The notes under the pieces are model-generated. The model searched no databases, was not told the DNA's origin, and saw nothing but the letters and a program-made list of their open reading frames with translations. Made by a program: the position numbers and the translations under genes. 43,378 nucleotides of DNA from Candidatus Altimarinota bacterium (GTDB lineage Bacteria > Patescibacteriota > Gracilibacteria > BD1-5 > UBA6164): positions 1,762 through 45,139 of the forward strand of contig JAHDHC010000011.1 of the NCBI GenBank assembly GCA_020631485.1, read 5' to 3'. Shown one piece after another: positions 31,049-43,203 of this stretch; the stretch's first letter is position 1; every line of letters begins with the position of its first letter.

Positions 31049-32173
31049 TTATATTTTCAGTGGCATTATTATATGTCTGTAGTCTCATCTTTGTTTTTTT
31101 CCATCTTCAGAGATAGGGACTATAAGGATCTGTGACAGTGGAGATTCAAAACTCATACTCACATGACTTGTCTCGATGACGTTGAGAACATCGAGCAAAA
31201 AGGTAGAATTAATCCCTATTACGTTATCTTCTCATTCGATAGATGCGACAAGTGGGAGAACTCATTCTCATATCTGTGTTTCAAGCGTATCAAAAACCAG
31301 TCCTGATTCGGCTGAGAGACTCATCTTTATAGAAAAATTGTTTTCACGACTTATGAGATTTATTTTTCTGAGTGCTGCTATGAGGTCAGAAGTATTCACC
31401 ACTGCCTTGGAATTAAACATATCAGGGAAAAATCCTGAATATTCTGGAAATTTCCCGTTGAGGAGACGCGAATACACCTTTGTATTTTTCGTATAAAATG
31501 CGATTTGATTGTCTCATGATACTATTTGTATATCTGCACTATCTTGAAACATTCTTGATATAGCATTACAAGTTTTTGAAGGGATGATTTGAGAAAAATC
31601 TACTCAGAGATCTTTTTCATGAACGATTTTGTACTCAGAGAGTCTCAGACTATCTGTTGAGGCAAAAATGATATCTTTTCCTTTTACACGAAAATACAAT
31701 CCTGCAAGAGTCGGACGTATGTTTCCTTCTGCTGCTGAAAAAAGCGTCTTTTCAATTGATTTTTTGAGTATGTTTCCTGTTATGTTGAAACTGAGTTCTT
31801 CTTGGATCGGTGGAACGAGTGGGAATTCTGAAGCCTCAATTCCCTTTATCTTTATAGATCCACTGTCTGATTTGAGTTGTAGGCTATCATCAGAAAATAA
31901 CTCGATATTGAGAGTGTCATCTTGTAAAAGTCATACATAGCTTGAAAATATCTTACTCGGCACCGAAAAGCTTCATTCTTCTGAGACAACGACTCATTCA
32001 GATACAGTATATTCTATAGCCATCTCGAGATTATTTGAGACAAATTTAATGTCTAGTGCTCATGCAGTTATGAGTATGTTTTCCAATATCGGGGTAGTAG
32101 TAATACTTGCAGTAGCATGACTTACTGCTTCGAGTGCCGTTTTTAATTCTTGGGTTGTAACTTGAAATTTCAT
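31049..32173 (-). CDS. dnaN: DNA polymerase III beta sliding clamp, 374 aa
   Basis: Ring-forming processivity factor. It begins MKFQVTTQELKTALEAVSH, with three repeated clamp domains visible, PTLAGLYFRVKG in domain 2, LLNGKFPEYSGFFPD, and VNTSDLIAALRK in domain 3. It ends YRHIIMPLKI, the usual DnaN C-terminus (most have MPMRL/I). Many glycines are UGA. It is divergent from the site-2 protease gene. Confidence 0.95.
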
Positions 32174-32222
32174 AAAATCAGATTTGTAAATATTTTTTCT
32201 ACTTGTAATATAGTATCGTTTG

Positions 32223-32251
32223 AAAAAAAGACAACAGATAGGTCTTTTTTT
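32223..32251 (+). terminator. Terminator-like hairpin in the dnaN/rseP divergent region
   Basis: AAAAAAAGAC, loop of nine, GTCTTTTTTT. It sits between two divergent genes and 31 bases before the rseP start, where an ordinary gene-end terminator is not expected, so it may be an attenuator or end a short transcript. Confidence 0.5.
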
Positions 32252-32282
32252 ATGTTAAAAACTATTTTATAAATAGATACTT

Positions 32283-33602
32283 ATGATTTTTGTATGAATA
32301 ATCTGTTCACTTATAATTTTTTCTGTGATAGTTTTGATTCATGAATACGGGCATTTTAAAACTGCGCGTGTTTTTGGAGTTCGCGTTGAAGAATTTGGTC
32401 TTTGAATCCCTCCAAGAGCAAAAAAAATATATCAAGATAAAAAATGAACACTCTATTCTCTCAACTGGCTTCCACTCTGAGGTTTTGTCAAACTCAGTTG
32501 AGAGCAAGCTCGTAGTTTCCTCATATTTGACTCAGAAAATAAAAAAATAAAACACGAAAAACTCTTAGAAATCATACAAAGTTGAGAAGATATATTTGAT
32601 AAAAGTGGAAAACAGCTTGAGGCTGGCACACGAGAAGAAATAGAAAAGATCCTTTTAGAAGATCTATCGGATCATAATCTCTGACAAAAACCAGCTTGGC
32701 AGCAGTCTATCATCATCCTTGCGGGAGTATTTATGAACTTTCTCTTATCAACCGTCATATTTAGCTTGTTGTTTTTCTTTTGAGTACAGCCGATTTGAAT
32801 CAACAATCAACTCGAAACAGAGAGAAAAATACTCCTCATACCTACGACATCGCAAGCTCTCGAGCTCTGACTCATACAAAAAGAAGCTTGAGTGAGAATC
32901 TCCCCTATCGGAGAAAGTATCGCTCAAAAATCAGGACTTATGCCAAACGATGTAGTGATGGAGATAGATAATCAAGAACTCATCTCTCCCCAAAATATGA
33001 TGGATATCGTATGATCTAATCCTTGAAAACAACTGAGTTTTTCAGTCACAAGAGGAGATGAAACCCTAAAACTCACTATAACACCATCAAGTGATTGAAA
33101 AATATGAGCATATCTGTGAGAAAATATAAGAGTAGATCAGGATTTTAGATATAAGTTTTGAGCTATAAAATCAATTCAGTATTGAATAAGTGAAACCTAT
33201 AATCAGACTTTACTCACGTTTCAAGCACTTTGATCACTTATCAGAAAGATATTTGCTCCAGAAACAAAGACTGAGAGAACAGAAGCTATACAGCAAGTGA
33301 GTGGACCTATATGAATCGTTGACTTCATAAGCGGAGCATTAGAAAATGGAATAGTATTTCTCATAATAATCTGAGCAATTATATCAATTAACCTTGCTGT
33401 TTTCAATCTACTTCCCATTCCTGCTCTTGATTGAGGAAGATTTGTGCTCATTGTCCTCAATGCTTGTGTTGTAAAAATATTTTGAAAAAGAGCTATCGGA
33501 CATGGACTTGAGTCAATGATTCATGTATGATTTTTTGTATTTCTTATACTCTTGAGTATACTTATAGCATACAATGATATATTAAAAATTAGTTCAAATT
33601 AA
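32283..33602 (+). CDS. rseP: Site-2 (RseP/M50) membrane metalloprotease, 439 aa
   Basis: Cleaves membrane-bound regulators within the bilayer. The zinc motif HEYGH is at residues 20-24 in the first helix. A PDZ domain with ISPIGESIAQKSGLMPNDVV and the LDG motif (PIPALDGGRF, first Gly from UGA) follow, with further membrane helices between. Roughly 40 residues between the first helix and the PDZ look like an insertion relative to RseP (NKKIKHEKLLEIIQ region). The HD gene starts six bases after its stop, so the two are co-transcribed. Confidence 0.93.
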
Positions 33603-33608
33603 AACATT

Positions 33609-34190
33609 ATGGATATTATACAAGCCTCAAAAAACTACGTCGAAAAGCTCATACAACCTCTCGAATGACTTGACTATCACAGATACAATCATACTCAAGA
33701 AGTATACGATCGAGTAGTATATCTTGCAGAAAAAGAAGGAATCAGGGGAGAAGATCTCGAAGTATTGCAACTTGCAAGTATATTTCATGATAGTGGCTAT
33801 ATTGTAAGTTATGACAATAACGAAGACTTTTGAGCGAAGATTGCTGAGAATTTTCTTGTGACTCACGGGTATTCAAAAACAAAAATCATCATTATCAAGA
33901 GTCTTATTCTCGCAACAAAGCACAGTTATCTCGATCCCAAAAATATACTCGAAATGATCATAAAAGATGCAGATATGGATAATCAATGAAAAGATGATTA
34001 TGTAGAGAAAATGGAGCATCTCAAAACAGAGAGAGAAATCTCAGAGTGAGAAAAGATCAGCGAACAAGAATGGATTCTCAGATGCAAAAATATGCTAAAA
34101 AACACGAGATTTTACACAGAAACCCAACAAACTGAGAGAGATGAAACAAAACAAAAAAATTTAGCCTCTCTCGAATCTCAGCTTCACTAG
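33609..34190 (+). CDS. HD-domain phosphohydrolase, 193 aa
   Basis: HD motifs are present in order: YHRYNHTQEVYDRV (first His), SIFHDSGYI (HD pair), ATKHSYLD and KDADMDNQG (final Asp). Such proteins hydrolyse phosphates or nucleotides with two metals. The substrate is unknown. It lies between rseP (6 bases upstream) and tgt (3 bases downstream) in one operon. Confidence 0.88.
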
Positions 34191-34193
34191 ACT

Positions 34194-35378
34194 ATGTTCG
34201 AATACAAAAAACTCTCCCAAGATGGGAATGCACGTATCTGAAGGTTCGCAACAGAGCACGGAGATATAGAAACTCCTGTTTTTATGCCAGTTGGAACGAA
34301 ATGAACAGTAAAGTGAATCACTCATAGCGAACTAGATGATATGTGAGCCCAGATCATTCTCAATAATACTTATCACCTCTATCTCAAACCATGAGATGAA
34401 GTTGTAAAACAGTTTTGATGAGCCCACAAGTTTCAAAGCTACCATAAGCCTATTCTCACTGATAGTGGGTGATTTCAAGTTTTTTCCCTTGGAAAATGAC
34501 ACATCAACCCTGCTCTTTCTTGAGAGGAGAGTGGGAAAAATGGAATCCCACTTGTAAAAATCACTGAACAGTGAGTTCATTTCAGAAGTTATCATGATGG
34601 AAGTAGACATTTTTTTGATGCAGAAAGGGTTATGGATATACAGTCAAACATATGAGCTGATATCATAATGGCATTTGACGAATGTGCACCTGGAGATAGT
34701 TCTAAGTCATATGCTCGAGCAGCGATGGATCGTACGCACAGATGGGCAGAAAGATGTGTTGCACAGTGGAAGAAAAATAATGCTCTGAGGGCCAAAAATG
34801 GCCAATATCTCCAAGCTCTCTTCCCTATATGTCAGTGAGTTATGTATGATGATTTACGAGAAGAAAGTGCTAAGTTTATATCAAAGCTCGATTGCCCATG
34901 ACTTGCTATTGGTTGACTCTCAGTTTGAGAATCAAAAGAAGATATGTATAGGACACTTGATGTGGTAAACAAGCATCTTGATAGCAATAAACCTAGATAT
35001 CTTATGTGAGTTGGAACTCCTCAAGATCTTGTGGAAGGGATATATAGAGGAGTAGATATGTTTGACTGTGTGCTCCCAACAAGAATCGGGAGGCATGGAA
35101 GAGCCTTTAGCAGTCACTGAGATATCAATCTCAAAAATGCGAAACATAAACTCTCAAATAAGGCTATAGACGATGAGTGTGATTGCAAAGCATGTGCCAA
35201 CTATTCTCGCGGCTACTTGCATCATCTCATAAAGGAAAAAGAGATGCAATGAATGTCTCTTGTAAGCTATCACAACCTCAGATTTTTACTTAAGCTCTGT
35301 GAAGATGCAAAAGCAGCGATTCGTGCAGGGACATACAAACAATTTAGAGAAGATTTTTATAAAAAACAAGAAACATAA
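34194..35378 (+). CDS. tgt: Queuine tRNA-ribosyltransferase (tRNA-guanine transglycosylase), 394 aa
   Basis: Exchanges G34 for a 7-deazaguanine in GUN-anticodon tRNAs. TDSGGFQVFSLG contains the active-site Asp and a UGA Gly; [18 protein letters not shown] with the second Asp, and the zinc site CDCKACANY with His are all seen. Length is normal. It starts three bases after the HD gene stop, and a hairpin terminator follows its stop. Confidence 0.95.
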
Positions 35379-35402
35379 TAGATCAAAACCTTCACAATTC
35401 AT

Positions 35403-35430
35403 AAAAAGTCATTTTAATAATTGACTTTTT
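35403..35430 (+). terminator. Hairpin terminator after tgt
   Basis: AAAAAGTCA, ten-base loop, TGACTTTTT with more T residues after it. Confidence 0.75.
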
Positions 35431-35478
35431 AATTTTTTATTTTATATTTTTATAACTTTTAATAATTTTCTCTAAAAC

Positions 35479-38400
35479 ATGAAAAAATTTCTTTCAAATA
35501 CTCTTGATTCCCTTTCGTCTAGTGCAAACAAAATAGGTTACTCAAAAGTGATTCAGAGCCATCTAAAAAAGTTCAGACATTTACCACTTGCTATAATCCT
35601 CGGATTGTGATGAAATCAAGCACTCGCACAACAAGCTGTTGATTCACAAGAATGACTCTCAAAACCAATATCTTCAGAAAGTATAGATAAAACAAGTATA
35701 AAATCATTTCTCAGTGAAGAACAGAAAGAAGAAGCTAGAAACATGCTTGTAAAAAATGTAACTAGTAACAATTTCTCCCTCGTGGCAGAATTTACAGGTG
35801 CAGCATTTAGTTTTGAACAAATGCTCCAAAAAGAAAGCTTTCAAGACTTTATGATCCAAAGAGTATTTGAATTTCAAGTAGAAAACTGACTCCAGTGGCT
35901 TGATGGACAAGTTGGTCCAGAAACACTCGGAGCGATGAAACAGCTCAAAGAAAATACTTCTGAAAGTGAAAGAATTGGAACAAAAAACATAGAAAAAATT
36001 ACCCTCAAAGCATGAAAAAAAGAGAGTGCAGATATGGCTTGATCTAAACCAGAAAACAATAATACTCAAGTTGTCACTACAGGAGAAAACTCTAAAGAAA
36101 CTAAAGTAATCGCTAGAACAGTAAAACAATTTTCTAAAGAGAGTACAAATAAAATATGTTCATTTATGAACATTACTCACAATGAAGATCGCGTGCAGTG
36201 TCTCGATGCTCTTAGTGCTCTCTACCAAGAGGCTGCTTACTTCCCTGATTACATCACGGATATATTTGCAAGTCGCCCTGATGTATTTAAAAATGATATA
36301 AATATACCAACACAACCTTTGTTATCTTATGTGCATGCAAACATACAGTTATATACAAAAAATCAACAAGTACATGACTATCTTTCAAGTGATTGAGAGA
36401 GAAAATGAGTTGTAGAAGTAGATAGAGAAAAATTCATTACCGATATTCATAGATGGGTAGAGAATTATCTCAAATATAGTCACCCAGATGAAAAAATTGC
36501 TATATCACTTGTAGAGGCACTCGGAGGAAAAATTGGTGAAGTAATCGATAACTCAACTGGTACAGATGGGATAGTAAATATGCCTCAACAATACAAAACA
36601 TATACCTGATGGGCACCAGCTGCAAAAAAATTCTTTGATAGACTACAATGAGATATATATGAAGATGCAGATGGTTCACAGATTACGATATTCTGAGATA
36701 ATTCTGAAACAACTGAAACAGCAAAACTTAATAGAACTATTGATAGTCTCTACTGATGACTCAGCGTATGAGATATCAAAGATACGTTGTGATTAGATCA
36801 AGAGACTCATTCAGTGAGCCCGGAAGAATACAATAATGCAAATCTTGTATTTGCAGCACTTACAAACACTGAGAATGGGAAAAAGGCTCTTGCAACAGAA
36901 GCAGAAGGATATGGAAGTAGTTCTCAAATATGAATTACATTCAAAAAAGATGTAAGAGTTATTGATAGTAAGAAACCACAAGATGGAAGATTAATTGTAG
37001 GAGAATACGAAAACTATATAACACAGATTTATCAAGACTGACATATTACTCTTGATGAAAACACAAGTATAGAAGAAGTACTTTCGAGCTTGTCAGAATG
37101 ATCAAGCATTGCATATAATTTCGCTATGGATGATATATGAGTACCAAACACTTGAGTCATCTCACATGGAGCAATCGTATGATGAGACAATCCTGACATG
37201 ACCCTTATGGGCACAGCTGATAATCCAATGAAGATCGTCCAATGATGATACACATATGAAATCGTTTTATGAGAAAACGGAACATATAGTATCAAAAAAC
37301 ATAAATGAAATATACTCCAACACTATAGAGTAAAGCAAGTGAAGGTAAAAGACAAATTCGGTGTATCATACCAGTACACGACTTCTGCTCCAGTAAGTCT
37401 TGATATAAAGCAATTATTTAGTGTTTGAGCAAGTTACAAAGACTGAGTTGCAAGTGGAAATATGAGCACAGAATATATCAAAACACTATGAGACCGTTTA
37501 TTTCAAGCAATAGGAGTACAATCAAGATTAGATACGCAAGAGTGAATAGCTGCACTTTTAAAGCTCTATCTTCCACACTGAACAAGTGTATCATTTTCAT
37601 CAGGAGAAAATATCTCAATCAAATCACCAAGTTTAGATATTTGAAGTTTCAAACTTAGTGGGCAACTTGGAATATACAGAGGAAAATGAACTCCATCAGT
37701 GAGCCTAGAACTTAACCCAATCGAAAATTGGTCTGAAGATAAGATACGTGATGAGTATGTAAAAAAATTCAAAGAAATCTCAGAAGATACTAAACGTTTA
37801 GATGCAATAATAAAGAGATTCCAGTCATTATGAGGAGAAGTAAATGAGCAAAATATAAGAGCAAAACTTGCCAATGTCATTGACCTGATAATCATCCAAG
37901 AGTTTGAGTCAGTATGATATAATGTCAATCCTAAAGTAAATCTCGTATTCGATAAAGTAAATAGAGACTATGTTTTTCACTCTCTTGATTCTTTAATATA
38001 CAACATCGCTTCAATTTTTTCACTTGATGTTACGAAGATAGAGAGATGATTTGAAGCTCGTTGAGTTCCACATACTCGTTTTATGGAAAACAAAGATGCA
38101 AAAGAATATTTACTCAATTCTCAATGATTAAGTATTGATAATGTAAAAAATCATTTGGCACCAATGATAGGTATCAATAGCGAAAAAATACAATTATTTT
38201 CACAAGAAGCAGAAACTCAAACAGAAATATCATGACAAGAAATGGTCCCTGGTGACATATCAGAAATAAGTTTAAATTTTTCTAGAGACTTTCAATATGC
38301 AAAAGTTGTTTTTCATACCGATAAAAGTTGAAACTCTAGAAGTACTCAGACAATATCACCAAAAGAGGAAATAACCCCATTTATAGCTATAGAAAATATA

Positions 38401-39852
38401 CTAGCCCCAGAAGCTTCAGCGCAACTCGAATCCTATTCATATGATCAGAAACTCAAGGGGTTTGATGAAGCAGATGGAGACATTGTAGATGAATATATCG
38501 ATTTCTACACCCAAAAAATTTGAAGTTTTGTTGAGAGAGTAAGAGAAATATTCTCTTGAAATGTATCATGAAAAGATTTAAAATTACATATTCTATGACA
38601 GATATTTTGGGAAACAAATAAAAACATGGCGAGTAGACATGAAGGACTTTTAGAAACTATCTGAAACAATAAAGAAATGCTCTTAAAAAATCTATTTGTA
38701 AGAGCGAATGCTTCAAAAAAGCATGCTTCAGAATACAGCATTTGAAAAGAAAGATATGAAAAAGGGTTAGAACTATATATGAGTGACTTAGAAGAAAATT
38801 GAATCCGAGAGGAAACCTACACAACTGATGTTCCAATGCTTCTCAATATACACGCCATCAACTGAACTATTCAGGAATACATAATCCCTGCAGGTTATCA
38901 ACTTAAGGGTTACAATCAAATAGAGTTTGATGGAATAACTATCATGTGAAATTTTGATTGTTGAGGAAACATGATAACTCTTGAACCTTTATATCCGAAC
39001 AAATGAATAGAAGATACAGATATAGCAGTTTCTCTCACTCGAACAGAAGTTATAAGTCATTCACAGTTTGTAGAGCAGCAAACAACTGTCAGTATTGCAC
39101 AAGCACTTGCTGCTCCAGTGTTTGAGAAACAAGTATATGGAGATCACATATATCAAGCAACAGGCGAAGAGATGGTAGAAATATGAGACTATTCTCTCTA
39201 CACAAATCCTACTACTTTGACTCTTCCTTCAGGAGATATTGTAGAGATCACTCACGTTCCTAGGCCTAAAAATGTAAATAATGATATGACTGATGAACAA
39301 ATACAACATGCAGTTGTAAATTATCTACACTACCATCCACGGATCACTCAAAATATCCAAAATGCAGTAAATAATTGATGATTTTATCGCAATGAAGATA
39401 TTGAAAGTCTCAAGCAAGAAGCTTATAAAATTGCTATAAAAGAACTCGAATCACTTCGTGAGTATTTCAAAGAAGAAATCATCGAGAGACATTGATATGC
39501 AGATGGATACCAACTATATAATGATATTGATACGTTAATAGATTTATGAGATGGGCACAATAAGCATACTTTTATGGAATGAGTTGCAGAACAAAATACA
39601 AATTCAAAATATATAGACACAAGAGCAGAAATCAATTATATATTTGATATGAGTGATATCATAGAAAAAAGAAGACAGAGAAATGAACCTGAACTTTTAC
39701 AAGAAGAATGCGAGCAAATTCTGGAGCAACTAGAAAGAGCTGAGAATGAAAACTGTTTTGAGGACGATCCATATGATCGTAACATCCATACTGAAGATGA
39801 AATTGATCAGTTTGGTACAAAAATCCCTTTGAGTACTGGAAAAAGAATATAA
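35479..39852 (+). CDS. Giant exported hypothetical protein with a peptidoglycan-binding-like motif, 1457 aa
   Basis: A single open frame of 1458 codons under code 25. The N-terminus has a long basic lead (residues 1-34) and a hydrophobic run ending GNQALA|QQ at residue 50, an extended signal peptide. Residues ~128-155 read VFEFQVENGLQWLDGQ and VGPETLGAMKQ, close to peptidoglycan-binding domain 1. The remaining ~1300 residues have no recognised domain; some stretches look beta-rich, and the C-terminus is acidic and helical. Cys are few. One codon (1288) is CGG. It is bordered by a terminator before it and by the Rel-like gene 14 bases after it. A cell-wall-bound surface protein is likely but inferred. 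Confidence 0.85.
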
Positions 39853-39866
39853 CAATAATATAACTA

Positions 39867-41534
39867 ATGTCGATGAACCAAGACACTCTCTGATTTACAA
39901 ATAATACCGAGCAAATACCAAGCAGGGGGATTAATAGATTCTGGGAAGATTCTTGATCAGTCGTAACTCAGGCTATGAGATGACACAATCTTTCCCCTGA
40001 GGCTTATGAAAGATTACTCAATGAGAGAGTAAAAGATCAGCTTCAAAAGATCAATCTGGTATATAGACTTGTAAAAACAGTACTTGAAAAAGAATATAGT
40101 GATACAGCTCAAGAAATCTTTGATACACTCCTAAAAGACTTATGAGGTCATTTTGAATACATACTCAACGAGCAAGAAGAAAAATGTAGAAATATAGATT
40201 TTTCTCTCGAAAATGAATACGAATTCCGAAACAGTCAAATTTCAGAAATAATTGATAGTATAGTCAGATATTTTCTCACAAAGGCAAAATATATAGAAAA
40301 TATCTGAGAAATACTCACAGAAGATCTCATTGCTGAAGTATTTAGTCGTCAAACAGCTGATGAAGTTATTTCTGATAACTCTCTCTCAAAAACTACTAGC
40401 TGATCACAAAACTTTCAAAGATGAATGTATTTTGATAGACCAGAGAAAAGAGACATCGAAGAGCTTGATGAACTCTGTGAAGAAATATTTTTTAGTAGAG
40501 AATGACAAAAATCTGGACTCAATGCATGAGAGATTCGTAGAAGACTCAATACTCTCAAACTTGCCTATGGTCTAGCGAAGTGGAAATTCTCATGAATCGA
40601 GAGAAAAACATGAGGAAGATACTTCGAACACCTACGTGGTGTAGCGCAGATCATTCTTGATCTCCATGAGGGCAGAACTTTTCGACAAGTTATTATTGCG
40701 ATACTTCACGATGTTGTGGAGGATACAAATATCAGTATAGAGACTATTCGAGTTTTATTTGGAGAAGAGATAGCACTATCAGTATATATCGTGACGAAAA
40801 AATCGTCACTCGACTTTGTAGATCCGATAAACAAAAAAGATGAGGAAGCAAAAAGATATTTACTTGAAAATTCTAAAATCTTAAATAAAAATGGGCTTCT
40901 CAAAGACTACATATGCTCTATCTTGAGAAATACAAAATGAATCACTATAAAGTCTTGAAAACTCAATGATAATGATATCAATATACTTGTTCGCAAAGGC
41001 TTAGATATACAAAAGATACAAGATATCGCGCTATTTTACAGCTTAGAAAGCAAATATAAAAAAGAAAGAAATGAAGAATATGGATATCGATATAGATCAC
41101 AAGAATCAACAGATACATTTGCTCTCAAGGCTAATGAAGAGCTCGGATTTGAGATTGATTCAGAAACGCTGAGTATATGCGCAGAAGATAGTTTTGTCAT
41201 AAAGTGCGGAGATATCATCCACAATCTCTCAAATATGTGGGAAAAAGATAGCGTGGAACACTATATAAAAAAGACAAAACAAGCAATAGAAAACATACTT
41301 CCTCAAGTAGTCACTCGTCTCCCACTGAATCCAGATAATCCAGGTCTCGCTATGAAAGTCACAGAAGTCATTGAAGATAATCTAGATAAAATGGGAAGTT
41401 TCCTCATACATACAAATGATGAGTTGATTGAAACTGGGTGAGAAAAAGCCATACGAACAAAGACTCGAGAACAAGCAAATGTGATAGCGAGAATGACACA
41501 AGATTTTGAAAACACTTTACTCGCAGTAGCATAA
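39867..41534 (+). CDS. RelA/SpoT-type HD domain protein without a synthetase domain, 555 aa
   Basis: A ~250-residue helical N-terminal region precedes HLRGVAQIILDLHEG (first His), AILHDVVEDTN (HD pair and ED), FGEEIALSVYIVTKK (resembling LVxGVTK) and, after a ~160-residue insert, KCGDIIHNLSNM (resembling LADRLHNM). This is the ppGpp hydrolase fold of Rel/Spo proteins. I see no alarmone synthetase, TGS or ACT domain after it. It could hydrolyse (p)ppGpp or a related nucleotide. The gene is 14 bases after the giant protein gene and ends in a strong terminator. Confidence 0.8.
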
Positions 41535-41565
41535 AAAAATACTCTCAAATTTGAGAGTATTTTTT
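41534..41565. terminator. Perfect 16-bp convergent terminator
   Basis: AAAAAATACTCTCAAA followed directly by TTTGAGAGTATTTTTT; serves the Rel-like gene (plus) and hisS (minus), and begins within the stop codon of the former. Confidence 0.85.
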
Positions 41566-41566
41566 G

Positions 41567-42910
41567 TTATTTAGTATCTTCATCTGGAGCTTCTCACATG
41601 ACGAGATCTCGTACTGGATCATAAAAATCAAGCTTATCTTCTCATATGTGTCCGATAACATAGTCGAGTATATCTTCTTTTTTTACTTCTTCTTGTGTCC
41701 CGTCTATCATATTTCTCACTTGAAATATACCATTTCGAGCTTCCATAATTCCTACCATCACGACGAACTTCGCTCAGATCCTATTTGCTTTTTTCATCTG
41801 TGTCCCAAGTGAAGGAGTTCCGAGAGATACGAGAGTATTAATCCCTTTATCTCTCGCTTCAAGGCTCAGTGGAAGTACGAGCTTCTTTGCTTCTTCTCAG
41901 AGTTGGATGAAGTAGAGATCAATTTCGTCTTTGTTTTTTATACGTACTCATTTATCCTGTAGTGCTTCTATAAGCCTTTCTGCTCATATTCCCATTCATA
42001 CCCCTGGTACTTCTTCTTTATAGCCCATAGCCTTTGAGAGACCGTTATATCTCCCTCATCCTCCATAGCTATTTTGACTTTTTCATGAATCATCTACAAA
42101 CTCCCAAACCGTGTGCGTATAATAATCGAGTCACCTTACGAGTTTGTGATCCTCTTCATATGGGACATTGAGTATTTCTAAGTATTCTTTTACTTTTTCG
42201 TAGTGTTCACGGCTCTTTTTCTTGAGGAACTTCGTGATTTGTGGAGCTTCATTGGCGAGAATAATCTCATCTTCGATTTTAGTATCAAGAAGCCTCAGTG
42301 GGTTTGTTTCAAGCTTCCTAAGACCATCTTCACTTAAAAGATGTTTTTTATTTTCATAAAAATTTTTGAGTTCTTCGACATATTTTTCTCTATCTTTTGA
42401 GGTTCATACTGAGTTTATCACTACTTTGAAATCTCAGGCTAGTCCGATAGCACTTATAGTTTTGTATCACACATATATAAGCTGCGCATCTAAAACTGGA
42501 TCTTCTTCTCCGATGATCTCAGCACCGAGTTGATGGTGTTGTCTATATCTTCCTTTTTGAGGTCTATCATAGCGAAAATGTGGCTCTATGTAGTACAAGA
42601 AAACAGGTTGAGGTTGGCTCTGCATATCGTCTTGAAGATAGGCTCTCATAACCGGAGCTGTAGTTTCAGGCTTCATCACAAGTTCCCTTCCCTTTTTATC
42701 TATGACATTGTACATTTCTTTATCAACGATATCTGTTCCTGCACCAATTGTACGAGTAAATATGTCTTTTGACTCTAGGATAGGTGTCGAGATTCTTCTA
42801 AAACCATTCTTACGAAACTCATGACGAAATACCTTTTTTAGAAATGTAAAATAGTTGTGGTAATCTGGAAGTATATCTTGCATTCCTCTGACACGTGGTG
42901 GTATTTCCAT
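41567..42910 (-). CDS. hisS: Histidyl-tRNA synthetase, 447 aa
   Basis: Charges tRNA-His. Class II motifs are present: PRVRGMQDILPD at the start, KPETTAPVMRAY, HFRYDRPQKGRYRQHHQLGAE (motif 2), and GGGRYNGLSKAMG with VGMGMGAERLIEAL (motif 3). It has an anticodon-binding domain at the C-terminus. The frame is continued by UGA-Gly at 42464 and beyond. Length is normal. Confidence 0.95.
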
Positions 42911-43033
42911 GGTAGTATTTTATGACGATTAATTTTTTTGAACGACTTGCATTATTGTACTCCAAAACTCGTTTTTTTCAACAATTAAAATTGCTTTTTT
43001 CATACTAAGTCTTAAAATTTTGAATGTTTTTTT

Positions 43034-43110
43034 AAGGATGTAGCTTAACTAGAAGAGTGACTGCCCTCCGAAAGCAGTAGGCCTAGGTGCAATTCCTAGC
43101 ATCCTTGCCA
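43034..43110 (+). tRNA. tRNA with CCG anticodon (reads CGG); Arg or reassigned Trp
   Basis: Acceptor AAGGATG/CATCCTT (7 bp), discriminator G and encoded CCA; T-stem CTAGG/CCTAG perfect; anticodon stem ACTGC/GCAGT with a 9-base span that reads as loop CTCCGAA plus a C-A pair, giving anticodon CCG at 43068-43070. A1-U72 and G73 match bacterial tRNA-Trp, and the loop differs from the Trp loop CTCCAAA by one base. The D-loop (AACTAGAA) lacks GG and the T-loop (TGCAATT) lacks T55, so the usual elbow contacts are missing. It may be a divergent or partly decayed tRNA. Confidence 0.75.
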
Positions 43111-43111
43111 A
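43090..43111. repeat. tRNA 3'-end direct repeat, copy 1
   Basis: CAATTCCTAGCATCCTTGCC plus AA: the last 21 bases of the tRNA gene and one more. An identical 22-base copy lies at 43204-43225. Confidence 0.85.
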
Positions 43112-43203
43112 TAAAAATACAGGAATTGCATGGAGATTCCAGCTTTGCTGGAAAGAAGATCCTTTAGAATCTTCTGAATCGGTGGCTCACCGCGTAGCGG
43201 GAC
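43112..43203 (+). other. Insert between the two tRNA 3'-end copies
   Basis: Ninety-two bases, more GC-rich than its surroundings, holding three hairpins: CCAGC/GCTGG, AGAAGAT/ATCTTCT and CCGCGTAGCGG. It is too short to code for an integrase. It resembles a small element or remnant between attachment-like repeats. Confidence 0.5.

Noticed and set aside
35704-36129. A 141-codon open frame on the minus strand, Cys- and Phe-rich
   Set aside because: Antisense to the giant exported protein gene, whose frame continues unbroken for 1458 codons; composition is that of a shadow frame.
1142-42910. Widespread pseudogenes or frameshifts suggested by many short fragments in a row
   Set aside because: Fragments of each gene are in one frame and are separated only by UGA; reading UGA as Gly removes the breaks.
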